From: Methylophaga sp.
Lineage (GTDB): Bacteria > Pseudomonadota > Gammaproteobacteria > Nitrosococcales > Methylophagaceae
NCBI GenBank assembly: GCA_013139345.1
Contig: WTAY01000014.1
Coordinates: 1 to 19,769, forward strand
Direction of reading: 5' to 3'
DNA: 19,769 nt
Of the stretch, positions 1 to 8,142 are shown in pieces (the stretch's first letter is position 1; every line of letters starts with the position of its first letter). The notes beneath the pieces were generated by a model that worked only from the letters and a program-made list of their open reading frames with translations, made no database searches and was not told the DNA's origin. The translations under genes and the position numbers were made by a program.

Positions 1-226
1 GGTGCTGGTAGTTAAGACTGTCATAAGTAAGTACTTTGCTCATTTCGCGATGAAATAAGCTAATAACATCATCTAGATCTAAGGATGTTTGTAAAACAGC
101 TGGAAGTCGCGCTGCAATATCCTCAGCATTTTCATGAGAAGGTTGTGGAGTGCTAACATCAATAGCATGACCGTGTTTGCCAACTAGAGATAGTTTTGCT
201 GCATCTGATGATAATTGATGTTCCAT
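1..226 (-). CDS. Probable diguanylate cyclase, N-terminal part only (gene runs off the left edge)
   Basis: An open frame starts at the ATG at 226-224 and continues without a stop for 75 codons to the window edge. The start is supported by AAGGA nine bases upstream. The visible part begins MEHQLSSDAAKL and reaches a stretch with LPAVLQTSLDLDDVISLF followed by a Y-D-x-L-x-Y pattern. That pattern resembles the N-terminal sensory (GAF-like) region of many proteobacterial GGDEF proteins, which place 'LQTSLDL-x5-LF' just after a short disordered leader. No catalytic domain is visible here, so the cyclase assignment rests on resemblance of this leader alone. No signal peptide or membrane segment is seen. 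The 120 bases between it and the yciK stop hold no clear terminator, so its promoter could lie there or further upstream. Confidence 0.6.
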   Translation of the reverse strand, partial: MEHQLSSDAAKLSLVGKHGHAIDVSTPQPSHENAEDIAARLPAVLQTSLDLDDVISLFHREMSKVLTYDSLNYQH

Positions 227-346
227 GGTGCATAGTCCTTGATATCTAGTATTGTAACTAGATAAAGCGAGAACTGTGCCATGTCATTATTTATATTTTA
301 TATCAACCACTTAACCTGTTGCGCCAGTAGTTTGACAGCTACTCAA

Positions 347-1075
347 TTAAGCCGTGATAATTTCACCATTAATTTCTAGACTGTCTTGCCCCATTAAATA
401 CAGATAGGCAGGCACAACATCTTCTGGCATTGGTAATGATGTGGGATCGATCGCCGGAAAAGCACGTGCATGTAGTTTTGACTGCACGGTGCCAGGATCA
501 ATTGTATTTACTCTAACGCGGCCATCACACTCTAGTTCATCAGCTAATTGCTTGCTGAAAGATTCTATTGCTGCTTTGCCCACTCCGTAGCCAGCCCAAT
601 ATGCCGTATCTTTATGATTATCCGTCGTAAAGATAATGGATGCTTTATCAAACTTCTGCATCAATGCTAAGCAAGCTCGGGTCAACAAATAAGGACCTGT
701 TAGATTAATATGCAGTGTTTCCAACCATATTTTTGGATCTTGATGCTGTACGGGTGCGATTTGACCCAATGAAGCTGCACAATGGACTAAACCATCGAGA
801 CGCTCAAAGTTGTCATGAATATTACGTGATAATTCGTCATAATCAGGAATACTCGCACCTTGAAGATCTAAAGGATATAGAACTGGGGTAGGTGCTCCAC
901 TTGCCACAATCTCATCATAAACAACTTCAAGGGCGGGAATATTCTTATCAAGCAAAATAAGCGTTGCACCATGATTCGCATAAGCTTTAGCTACCGCTGC
1001 ACCGATTCCATTACCTGCTCCCGTGATGAGAACAACACGATCTTTGAGTAAATCAGTTGCGGCGGTGTATTGCAT
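347..1075 (-). CDS. yciK: YciK-like short-chain dehydrogenase/reductase with altered active-site motifs
   Basis: A cytoplasmic Rossmann-fold protein of 242 residues. The cofactor loop TGAGNGIG is at residues 18-25 and the catalytic pair Y163-x3-K167 is in AGYGVGKAAI. The N-terminal pattern (MQYxxxxDLLKDRVVLITGA), the DPG motif and the late YLYLMGxDS motif match the YciK subfamily; E. coli YciK is about 10 residues longer at the C-terminus. Two usual SDR features are changed. The N-A-G structural motif reads C-A-A (99-101), and there is no serine 13 residues before Tyr163, where Thr150 sits instead. The family's substrate is not established. Its ATG shares one base with the stop of the upstream lipoprotein gene (TAATG), which suggests translational coupling. 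The Shine-Dalgarno sequence is weak, which fits coupling. Confidence 0.85.
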   Translation of the reverse strand: MQYTAATDLLKDRVVLITGAGNGIGAAVAKAYANHGATLILLDKNIPALEVVYDEIVASGAPTPVLYPLDLQGASIPDYDELSRNIHDNFERLDGLVHCAASLGQIAPVQHQDPKIWLETLHINLTGPYLLTRACLALMQKFDKASIIFTTDNHKDTAYWAGYGVGKAAIESFSKQLADELECDGRVRVNTIDPGTVQSKLHARAFPAIDPTSLPMPEDVVPAYLYLMGQDSLEINGEIITA

Positions 1076-1365
1076 TAATCTGCGCTTGCTACAGCAGAAA
1101 ATTGGCTAAATGTTACTGCACCATTTTGAAATTGCACGCTTGTTGTTCCTTCTGCAGATGCCCATTCACTCTGTGTAAATGTCAGTGCATCAATGCTACG
1201 AGATTGTGTTGATGTTGGCGTACCTAATTTATCAATTGTAGCTTGTTCAGATGTGCCTGCTTCAACCGGCATTGATGACGTACTTTCTGAACTATCACCA
1301 CCACATGCAATAAGTGCTGAACTGATAAATAATGAGATAAAGATTAAGCGAGATTTAGTTAACAT
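1075..1365 (-). CDS. Small exported lipoprotein of unknown function
   Basis: Start chosen at the ATG at 1365-1363, giving a 96-residue precursor. A longer frame with 22 extra residues would put charged residues ahead of a normal lipoprotein signal. The chosen start gives a short basic n-region (KSR), a hydrophobic core and the lipobox L-I-A-C with Cys21 as the lipid anchor, followed by GGDSSES. The mature part is about 76 residues. It is Ser/Thr-rich at first, then has a pattern IDKLGTP...W...G...VxFxNGxV (residues 44-84). That pattern is loosely like small outer-membrane lipoproteins of the OmlA/SmpA type, but the resemblance is too short to assign. There is no D or Ser at position +2 after Cys that would retain it at the inner membrane (Gly instead), so outer-membrane delivery is likely. 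It lies between hpnE and yciK on the same strand. Confidence 0.7.
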   Translation of the reverse strand: MLTKSRLIFISLFISSALIACGGDSSESTSSMPVEAGTSEQATIDKLGTPTSTQSRSIDALTFTQSEWASAEGTTSVQFQNGAVTFSQFSAVASAD

Positions 1366-1455
1366 GTTAAAAAGTCCAAGTTTTAAGTTACGTTTAAAGA
1401 AAGTTTTGCAGCTAAATATTAAGTATATCAAGTTGTATTGTTGTTATCGACTAAA

Positions 1456-2733
1456 TCAGCATTGATTTAAAAGAGATTGAGCACAATTTTCACCATTACG
1501 TATCGCTCCTTCCAATGTCGCTGGATAACTATTAGCAACATAATCACCCGCAAGCCATAAGCCTTCTATATTTGTTTGGCTTTGCGGACGCTGCTTTTCA
1601 ATGCCAACAGTACAGGCAAACGTCGCCCGTTTTTCACGGATCACCAGACTATCACTTACCGTTTCTGCTAATTCAGGAAAGAGGCTGTGGACCTCGCGAC
1701 AAACATGTTTAATGAGAACATCATTAGACATTTCTTCATGTTCACCTGGCGCACTAATTACAACCGCCATAAGACCAGGAGCTTGCTCACTACGATCAAA
1801 TATCCACTGGCTACTTGTTCCACTCATTCCCAACATCGGTTTAGCTAAGCGCGTATCCGGTGAGTATTGTAGGTAAACCGTACAGATTGGATATTCACTC
1901 GGTTTATTCATTTCTATGTGTTCAGCAAGTAAGTCAATACTTTGAGATGGGCTCAAGGCAATAATAATGTTATCTGCCGTGAACGTACTTCCATCTTGGC
2001 AAATAATGCCCGTCACTTTATTTTGTTCTATCACAAGTTGTTTGGCCCGCGTCTTCAGGCTGACTGAGCCACCATGTTGTTGAATATAATGAGCAGCCGC
2101 ATGAGGAAATACCTCAGCAAGAGGGACACTAGGAATTAACGCATCCGCAGCGGCTTGTCCTTTACCCAAACTATCTTGTAAAACTGTAGCCATTAAATGC
2201 GCTGAAGCATGATCAATAGGCGTATTCAAGGTTGCCAGACATAAAGGTTCCCACAATTGCTTGATTAGACGAGCAGGCTGACTTGTTGAAAGTAACCATT
2301 CACTTACCGTAACATCCTCTTGCAATAAGAGCGATGGAATACTGGACTGTAATTTGGTAACAGAAAAAAAGCCTTTTACGCCTACACTTCGTATAAGGTT
2401 CCATGCGAGAGATAAAGGCCAAGGAAAAAAACTATTCGCAGATAAATTGAGAGGTGAATAATATGTATCGTGAATCGTTATATCCATCGGGAAGCGATGA
2501 AAAGCATCGTCTTCTTTAACCCCAACCAAGTTCATCATTGCCAACATTCGATCATAAGCACCGATCATTAAATGTTGACCGTTATCAATGGTTTGTTCAT
2601 GCCAAAGCACATTTCTGGCTCGGCCTCCCAGCTGTTTGGCTGATTCGATTAAATGAACTGAATGACCTTTTTGTATCAATGTCACGGCTGCTGCAAGCCC
2701 GCTCCAGCCGCCACCAATAATCAGTGTAGTCAC
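1456..2733 (-). CDS. hpnE: HpnE, FAD-dependent hydroxysqualene dehydroxylase (squalene-associated amine-oxidase family)
   Basis: A 425-residue flavoprotein. The N-terminal dinucleotide-binding loop GGGWSG (residues 7-12) is followed by the acidic end of strand 2 (LIESAKQLGGRAR). The C-terminal FAD motif GLWLAGDYVANSYPATLEGA marks the phytoene desaturase/amine-oxidase superfamily. Known HpnE reduces hydroxysqualene to squalene in the HpnC-HpnD-HpnE route used for hopanoids and, in some bacteria, C30 carotenoids. It overlaps hpnD by four bases (ATGA), so the two are almost certainly co-translated. The next gene down is 90 bases away. The alternative reading, a carotenoid desaturase, is less likely because of the short length and the HpnD partner. 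Confidence 0.88.
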   Translation of the reverse strand: MTTLIIGGGWSGLAAAVTLIQKGHSVHLIESAKQLGGRARNVLWHEQTIDNGQHLMIGAYDRMLAMMNLVGVKEDDAFHRFPMDITIHDTYYSPLNLSANSFFPWPLSLAWNLIRSVGVKGFFSVTKLQSSIPSLLLQEDVTVSEWLLSTSQPARLIKQLWEPLCLATLNTPIDHASAHLMATVLQDSLGKGQAAADALIPSVPLAEVFPHAAAHYIQQHGGSVSLKTRAKQLVIEQNKVTGIICQDGSTFTADNIIIALSPSQSIDLLAEHIEMNKPSEYPICTVYLQYSPDTRLAKPMLGMSGTSSQWIFDRSEQAPGLMAVVISAPGEHEEMSNDVLIKHVCREVHSLFPELAETVSDSLVIREKRATFACTVGIEKQRPQSQTNIEGLWLAGDYVANSYPATLEGAIRNGENCAQSLLNQC

Positions 2734-3593
2734 GTTTTAGTTAGTTTACGGTGACGTCGTTTTTCACTACGTGCTGTACGCCATGCAATCCACAGTTTTC
2801 TAATTGGGGTTAATGACACTCGATGTTTCATTACTTGGAAATTGTCATTGATGATTTCATCTAATGTTGCTTCATAAATATCGGCCATAATTAAGCCTGT
2901 TCGCTGTGTATAACGATCAGCCTCCGGCAGGACTTCCATTGCTTTTCTATAATATTGTTTGGCTCTTGTCGTTTGAAACTTAAGAAATTCAATTAATTCA
3001 GGGCTTGATTTTAGTGCCAGCAAATCATCGGTACTGACATTAAACTGTTTCAATTCGTCTAAAGGTAGATAAATTCGCCCCCGTTCAGCATCTTCACGAA
3101 CATCACGAATGATATTGGTGAGTTGCAGTGCCATTCCAAGATTTTCAGCATATTTCAGAGTATTTCGCTCCTGATAGCCGAAGATTTCAACGGATAACAA
3201 ACCAACGACACTTGCAGCACGATGACAATATAAAGCCAGCTGCTTAAATTCAGCATAGCTAAATTGATCAAGATCCATTGCCATTCCATCAATAATTTCC
3301 ATAAAGTATTCTTCATGTAAATCAAAGGACTGCAATGCAGTGTGTAATGCCTTACCTACTGGGTGAGTGGCCTCCCCTTTAAAGGTTCTTTGAATCTCTT
3401 CTCGCCACCACTCTAGTTTCGTTCGAGCAACACCAGCATCGGAAATTTCATCAACAGTATCATCCACTTCACGGCAAAAAGCATAAAGAGCAATGATTGC
3501 TTGGCGTTGTAGTTCAGGCAAGAAACGGAAACTATAATAAAAGCTTGAACCACTTTTAGCGGCTTTGTCTTGGCAATATTCATCAGGTGTCAT
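2730..3593 (-). CDS. hpnD: HpnD, presqualene diphosphate synthase
   Basis: A 287-residue all-helical trans-isoprenyl diphosphate synthase of the squalene/phytoene synthase family. It has both Mg-diphosphate motifs: DDTVDE at residues 44-49 and D-x3-D in RDVREDAERGRIYLP (163-177). The N-terminal signature SGSSFYYSFRFLP is typical of HpnD. The family condenses two farnesyl diphosphates into presqualene diphosphate, which HpnC then hydrolyses to hydroxysqualene. No hpnC is visible next to it, which is unusual for this pathway. It overlaps the ferredoxin gene upstream and hpnE downstream by four bases each, so the three form a tight translationally coupled unit. Phytoene synthase (CrtB) is the main alternative; the neighbouring HpnE argues against it. 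Confidence 0.88.
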   Translation of the reverse strand: MTPDEYCQDKAAKSGSSFYYSFRFLPELQRQAIIALYAFCREVDDTVDEISDAGVARTKLEWWREEIQRTFKGEATHPVGKALHTALQSFDLHEEYFMEIIDGMAMDLDQFSYAEFKQLALYCHRAASVVGLLSVEIFGYQERNTLKYAENLGMALQLTNIIRDVREDAERGRIYLPLDELKQFNVSTDDLLALKSSPELIEFLKFQTTRAKQYYRKAMEVLPEADRYTQRTGLIMADIYEATLDEIINDNFQVMKHRVSLTPIRKLWIAWRTARSEKRRHRKLTKT

Positions 3594-3892
3594 CGTTGTA
3601 ATCTCGTTACGATTTTGTCATGTTGTAAGTGGGACTCTATTATTTCATCAATATCTTCAGCCGTTTGATATTGATACCAAACACCTTCAGGATAAATAAC
3701 AAGTACAGGGCCTAAAGCACAGCGGTTTAAGCAACCTGCATTATTAACGCGTACTTTTTTGAGCTTTAATTCTTTTACACGTTGTTTAGCGTAGTTGCGT
3801 AAAGATTGGGCATTATGCTGTTGGCAACAAGGGCTGCCATCTTCACGTTCATGAGTGCAAAAAAACAAATGGTATTTATAAATATCAGTCAT
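3590..3892 (-). CDS. Thioredoxin-fold [2Fe-2S] ferredoxin
   Basis: A 100-residue small soluble protein with the cysteine arrangement of thioredoxin-like 2Fe-2S ferredoxins (the Shethna/Aquifex Fd type and NuoE-like domains). It has C12 in FFCTHERxDGSPCC (C22 and C23) and a second pair C54-x3-C58 in NAGCLNRCALGP. Four of these five cysteines would bind the cluster. The motif YPEGVWYQ after the second pair is also typical of this small family. It is the first gene of the coupled fdx-hpnD-hpnE run (ATGA overlap with hpnD). Squalene formation by HpnE is a reduction, so this protein could be an electron donor there; that link is inferred only from position. The Shine-Dalgarno sequence before the ATG is weak. 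Confidence 0.85.
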   Translation of the reverse strand: MTDIYKYHLFFCTHEREDGSPCCQQHNAQSLRNYAKQRVKELKLKKVRVNNAGCLNRCALGPVLVIYPEGVWYQYQTAEDIDEIIESHLQHDKIVTRLQR

Positions 3893-4068
3893 AAGCTAAA
3901 GCATAGCGGATAAAGCTATTTATACCCAAATTACTTGAAGATAGACCAAACTAAATATCCACTTTGAGCTAAATTTGGGCAAATATCTGCTATTACCGTG
4001 ATATTGCATAGTAAACTTCCGTAAGTCATTGTATTATTGAAGATACTGTATCTCTGAGATATCACTGA
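3893..4068. promoter_or_regulatory. Divergent control region between the fdx-hpnDE group and the PAS-GGDEF-EAL gene
   Basis: This 176-base region must hold the start signals for both divergent genes. It is AT-rich. I see an 8-bp inverted repeat CCCAAATT (3925-3932) / AATTTGGG (3972-3979) and a 13-base palindrome AGATAC-T-GTATCT (4041-4053) 15 bases before the plus-strand ATG. Neither is long enough to be significant alone, and I could not pick a convincing -35/-10 pair for either direction. Confidence 0.4.
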
Positions 4069-7014
4069 ATGTATTTAGTAGCTATTCTAATATTTATAAG
4101 TTTGGCCGCACTTGTTTTCTACCTGTTTCATTTGCGTCAGAAAATAAGTTCATTAACAGTCTCTCAAGATAAAGCGCTTGAGAGTGATGAACGCTTTCGT
4201 CTTTTATTGCAAAGCATTCCTAATGTATCTGTTCAAGGATACGATAAACACCGCCGAGTCAATTTCTGGAATAAGGCCAGTGAAAAACTGTATGGTTATA
4301 GCCACTCTGAAGCGATTGGTCAGTTATTAGAAGATCTTATTATCCCAGATGAGATGCGAGAAACAGTCATTGAGTTAACCGATAATTGGTTGGCTGGAGG
4401 ACAAGAAATACCAGCCGATGAATTAATCTTAAAAAATAAATTTGGTCAACCTGTAGCCGTTTATTCAAGCCATGTAATGAGCCATGATCAGCATGGCAAT
4501 CCAGAAATGTATTGTATTGATATTGATCTCACAACCCATAAACAAGATCAAATAGCGATTCAATACGGTGAAGATAAATTTAAGAATATTATTAAATCCT
4601 CACCAGTGCCTTACCTACTCCATGATTCAGCTAAGAATATCATTCTAATCAATGATGTTTTTACACGACAATTTGGTTATACATTAGAGGATCTATCAAA
4701 TTTATTAGATTGGGGACTGAAAGTTTATCCAGACCAAGAATACGGTTTAGAAATACAAAGTCTCTGGAAAAAGCGTTTTGAGCAAGCAGAACGTAATAGC
4801 GGAATATTTGAACCTCTTGAAATTGATATTCATTGTAAAAATGGTGAACTTAGAACAGTAATTGCTGATGCCTCGCCAGTGACCGGTTCATTTCATGACG
4901 ACGTACTAATTAGCCTCTACGACATCACTGAGCGCAAGAAAACAGAATTAGCTCTAAAGCACAGCGAAGCCAAATCTCGCTCAATTATTGAGGCCTCTCC
5001 CATCCCTTTTGCACTGCATAATACTCAGAGAGACGTGGTGTTTATTAATAATGCATTTACCCGCCAATATGGTTATACCATCGAAGATATTCCGACTTAT
5101 CTTGAATGGGGGGAGAAGGTATATCCTGATGAAGCGTATGGCCACAAAATTCAAAAAATATGGCGGCAACGATTTGAAGAGGCGATAGAAACTGGCAATC
5201 CGTTTAAGCCGCTTGAAATAGAAATTCGTTGCAAGAATGGAGAAATCAGAACAGCAATGGCAAGCGCTACACCAGTCATGGGTAGCTTTAGTGGTGAAAT
5301 ATTAGTCAGCCTATACGATATTACTGAACGTAAAAAAGAAGAACAGCAACGAATGTTAGCTGCAACCGTATTTCAATATAGTAGTGAAGGCATGATGGCG
5401 ACTGATGCAGATAGAAAGATCGTCACTGTTAACCCTGCTTTTTGTCGAATAACAGGCTATAGCAAAGACGAAGTCTTAGGAAAACCTGCACTGCTACTTA
5501 TTTCTGATAAACAGCATCTCACCTTTTCAGACAATCTCATGGAAGAACTTGAGAGCAAGGGAGAATGGCAGGGAGAAATCTGGAACAAACGTAAAAACGG
5601 TGATGATTTTATCGCTTGGTTAACCGTCAATACTATCTACAATGATGATGGTTCCGTGCATCAGCGTGTGGCTTTATTCTCAGATATTACAGAGAAGAAA
5701 GAAGCTGAAATGTTAGCGCTAAGAAGAGCGAATTACGATGATTTGACCGGCTTGCCAAATCGAAATATGTTTAATGATCGTTTAGCACAAGAAATTAAGA
5801 AGTCTAATAGAACAGAGAAACCTTTGGCTGTGTTTTTCCTTGATTTAGATAAATTTAAAGAAGTAAATGACACCTTTGGTCATCAGGTAGGTGATCACTT
5901 ATTAATTGATGCCGCCAAACGCATCACCGATTGCGTTCGGGAGGCAGATACAGTTTCACGGCTTGGTGGTGATGAGTTTACTGTGATTTTGGCAGATCTT
6001 GATGATGTCCATAGTATTGAGCGTATTGCTAATAATATTATTGACTCGTTAAGCCAGCCTTTTCAGCTTGATGAAAATATTGCTTACGTCTCTGCGAGCA
6101 TAGGTATTACCCTCTACCCTAATGATGCTCAAAATGTCAGTGACTTACTTAAAAATGCCGATCAAGCAATGTATATGGCAAAAGATTCTGGTCGTGGCTG
6201 TTTCCGTTATTTTACAAAAAAAATGCAACAATCGGCATGGGAGCGATTTAATTTACTCAACGACCTGCGCGTGGCATTGAGCAAGCAGCAGTTTGAACTG
6301 TATTACCAACCCATAATGGATTTAAAAACAGGGAAAACACATAAAGCAGAAGCATTAATTCGCTGGCATCACCCTGAACGAGGCATGGTCAATCCTGCCG
6401 ATTTTATTCCGTTGGCAGAAGATTCAGGACTCATCATTGAAATTGGCAACTGGGTATTCCAGCAAGCCGTTCAGCAAATAAAATTGTGCCAACGGTTTTC
6501 GAGTGACTTCCAAATAAGTATCAACAAATCACCCATTCAATTTAGAGAACATAGTGACTGGATCGCGGTCATGGAACAAGAAGGCGTTAGCGGAAGTAAT
6601 CTTGTGATTGAAATTACAGAGGGTGTCTTAATGGAAAGTCGAGAGCAAGTTGAGGAACAGTTACTCAACTTCCGTGATGGAGGGATTCAAGTGGCAATAG
6701 ATGACTTTGGTACCGGCTACTCGTCCCTTTCGTATTTGAATAAATTTGATATTGATTATCTGAAAATCGACCAATCCTTTACTCGAAACTTATCACCTAG
6801 CTCCAGCGAAATGGCATTGTCTGAGGCAATTATCGTAATGGCTCACAAACTAGGTTTAAAAGTCATTGCCGAAGGGGTGGAAACAGAACAACAGTGTGAC
6901 TTGTTAACAGAAGCAGGCTGTGACTATATTCAAGGATATGTGTTTTCTAAACCTTTACCAGCAGAACAATTTGAAGCTTTTTTAGAAACTACGACTGATA
7001 GAAAAATTCGCTAA
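4069..7014 (+). CDS. Membrane-anchored PAS-PAS-PAS-PAS-GGDEF-EAL cyclic-di-GMP protein
   Basis: A 981-residue signalling protein. One N-terminal membrane helix (about residues 2-22) is followed by cytoplasmic PAS domains at about 43-160, 170-295, 302-427 and 430-555, most ending in an 'ITERKK/ITEKK' PAC-type linker. A GGDEF domain starts at DDLTGLPNR (557-565), has the intact GGDEF active site (633-637) and an RxxD inhibitory site five residues before it (R624-D627). The EAL domain has an intact EAL (761-763), ITEGVL, DDFGTGYSS (878-886) and AEGVET motifs, so both synthase and phosphodiesterase activities are possible. PAS domains 2 and 3 are clear tandem copies, offset by 132 residues. No haem, FAD or metal cofactor ligand could be assigned. 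Its last 33 bases overlap the end of ispB on the other strand. Confidence 0.95.
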   Translation: MYLVAILIFISLAALVFYLFHLRQKISSLTVSQDKALESDERFRLLLQSIPNVSVQGYDKHRRVNFWNKASEKLYGYSHSEAIGQLLEDLIIPDEMRETVIELTDNWLAGGQEIPADELILKNKFGQPVAVYSSHVMSHDQHGNPEMYCIDIDLTTHKQDQIAIQYGEDKFKNIIKSSPVPYLLHDSAKNIILINDVFTRQFGYTLEDLSNLLDWGLKVYPDQEYGLEIQSLWKKRFEQAERNSGIFEPLEIDIHCKNGELRTVIADASPVTGSFHDDVLISLYDITERKKTELALKHSEAKSRSIIEASPIPFALHNTQRDVVFINNAFTRQYGYTIEDIPTYLEWGEKVYPDEAYGHKIQKIWRQRFEEAIETGNPFKPLEIEIRCKNGEIRTAMASATPVMGSFSGEILVSLYDITERKKEEQQRMLAATVFQYSSEGMMATDADRKIVTVNPAFCRITGYSKDEVLGKPALLLISDKQHLTFSDNLMEELESKGEWQGEIWNKRKNGDDFIAWLTVNTIYNDDGSVHQRVALFSDITEKKEAEMLALRRANYDDLTGLPNRNMFNDRLAQEIKKSNRTEKPLAVFFLDLDKFKEVNDTFGHQVGDHLLIDAAKRITDCVREADTVSRLGGDEFTVILADLDDVHSIERIANNIIDSLSQPFQLDENIAYVSASIGITLYPNDAQNVSDLLKNADQAMYMAKDSGRGCFRYFTKKMQQSAWERFNLLNDLRVALSKQQFELYYQPIMDLKTGKTHKAEALIRWHHPERGMVNPADFIPLAEDSGLIIEIGNWVFQQAVQQIKLCQRFSSDFQISINKSPIQFREHSDWIAVMEQEGVSGSNLVIEITEGVLMESREQVEEQLLNFRDGGIQVAIDDFGTGYSSLSYLNKFDIDYLKIDQSFTRNLSPSSSEMALSEAIIVMAHKLGLKVIAEGVETEQQCDLLTEAGCDYIQGYVFSKPLPAEQFEAFLETTTDRKIR

Positions 7015-7950
7015 ACCTATCAATGCGTCCTTATAGGGCGAATCTTCTAAAATAGCTAATGTTGAAATAGCTTTATCAACTTCATTTTTTGCAGCTTGAG
7101 CCGTGTAATCAATAGCGCCTGTTTGTTCGATAATGGTGATAATTTCATCGATCTTATCGCGTTGCCCTTCTTCAATTGCAGTGCGAATAATGCTCGCTTG
7201 CGCGGCTGTTCCGTGCTTCATTGCATAAATAAGTGGTAATGTCGGCTTTCCTTCTGCAAGATCATCACCAATATTTTTGCCGATTGTTTCGCTTGATTCA
7301 CTGTAATCCAATAAATCATCAACAAGTTGAAATGCGCTACCAAGATGCATCGCATAATCTGACATCGCCTGTTCAACATTCGGCTCAGCATTGCTAATAA
7401 CAGCGCCTAATAAACCCGCAGCTTCAAAGAGCTTAGCTGTTTTATGATGAATCACTTCCAGATAACTTTCTTCCGTCGTATCCGCATCATTGCAATTGAG
7501 TAACTGTAAAACTTCACCTTCCGCAATAACATTGGTTGTATGCGACAAAATTTTCATTAAACGCATCGATTCCATTTCGACCATCATTTCAAATGAGCGA
7601 GTGTAAAGAAAATCGCCTACTAAAACGCTTGCTTCATTGCCCCACAAGTTATTCGCAGTTTCACGACCGCGTCGCATATCTGAATTATCAACGACATCAT
7701 CATGCAATAATGTTGCGGTATGAATAAATTCAATAATGGTCGCAAGATTGATGTGTGAAGTACCGTCGTAACCACATGCTCGTGCACACAAAATAGCCAA
7801 AGCGGGGCGCAAACGTTTACCACCACTATTAATAATGTAATGCCCTAGCTGATTAATCAGAACAACGTCAGACTGCAGTCGAGACTGAATCATTGAATCG
7901 ACAGCTGACATATCATCTTCGATTAAGGAATAAATGGATTGGATATCCAC
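6982..7950 (-). CDS. ispB: IspB, long-chain all-trans polyprenyl (octaprenyl-type) diphosphate synthase
   Basis: A 322-residue trans-prenyltransferase that builds the side chain of ubiquinone/menaquinone. The first aspartate motif is LLHDDVVDNSDMRRG (D84, D85, D88) and the second is LVDDLLDY (D211, D212, D215). GGKRLRP (43-49) binds diphosphate. The start codon is GTG at 7950, because from there the protein lines up residue for residue in length with E. coli IspB (the LINQLG-YYI region falls at the same place). An AGGAT lies 11 bases upstream. Product chain length cannot be read with certainty; C40 is expected in this group. The gene diverges from rplU, as in many gammaproteobacteria, and its 3' end overlaps the convergent GGDEF-EAL gene. 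Confidence 0.95.
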   Translation of the reverse strand: MDIQSIYSLIEDDMSAVDSMIQSRLQSDVVLINQLGHYIINSGGKRLRPALAILCARACGYDGTSHINLATIIEFIHTATLLHDDVVDNSDMRRGRETANNLWGNEASVLVGDFLYTRSFEMMVEMESMRLMKILSHTTNVIAEGEVLQLLNCNDADTTEESYLEVIHHKTAKLFEAAGLLGAVISNAEPNVEQAMSDYAMHLGSAFQLVDDLLDYSESSETIGKNIGDDLAEGKPTLPLIYAMKHGTAAQASIIRTAIEEGQRDKIDEIITIIEQTGAIDYTAQAAKNEVDKAISTLAILEDSPYKDALIGLANFSISRSF

Positions 7951-8043
7951 AGTGTTTAAACATCCTATATAATAGTGGTGTTAAAAAGCGTGTACTTTCT
8001 CATGCAAGGCAATGAATCGCAACTATTTCGCCATAATTAATAC

Positions 8044-8079
8044 AAGAGATTTGATCTCTTCAGCGAAAGGCGCTAGAAT
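8044..8079 (+). promoter_or_regulatory. Promoter of rplU-rpmA with an inverted repeat over the -35 box
   Basis: TTGATC at 8051-8056 and TAGAAT at 8074-8079 are separated by exactly 17 bases, a good sigma-70-type promoter. It would start transcription near 8086 and give a leader of roughly 55-60 bases before the rplU ATG. A perfect inverted repeat AAGAGAT-TTG-ATCTCTT (8044-8060) covers the -35 box. The leader contains a short TGGG-TTCG-CCCA hairpin at 8094-8105. Whether either element has a regulatory role is unknown. Confidence 0.65.
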
Positions 8080-8142
8080 TGCCGGTCTTTTGATGGGTTC
8101 GCCCACCAATACACTTACATATAATTAATTTTGGAGACAGCG

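Noticed and set aside
1366..1431. Longer start for the small lipoprotein
   Set aside because: It would add charged and aromatic residues and a Cys ahead of a complete lipoprotein signal; the ATG at 1365 gives a normal precursor.
1601..1876. Open frames antisense to hpnE, and similar ones opposite obgE, proB, xthA and hpnE's start
   Set aside because: They lie wholly within well-supported genes on the other strand, lack ribosome-binding sites and have no recognisable protein features.
3921..3945. Sequence TACCCAAATTACTTGAAG resembling intergenic repeats seen in Vibrio-like genomes
   Set aside because: Only one copy is visible in the window and the resemblance is from memory, so it is not supported as a repeat family.
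4041..4053. Palindrome AGATAC-T-GTATCT before the GGDEF-EAL gene
   Set aside because: Six-base arms are expected several times by chance in a window of this size; no second copy or promoter alignment supports it.
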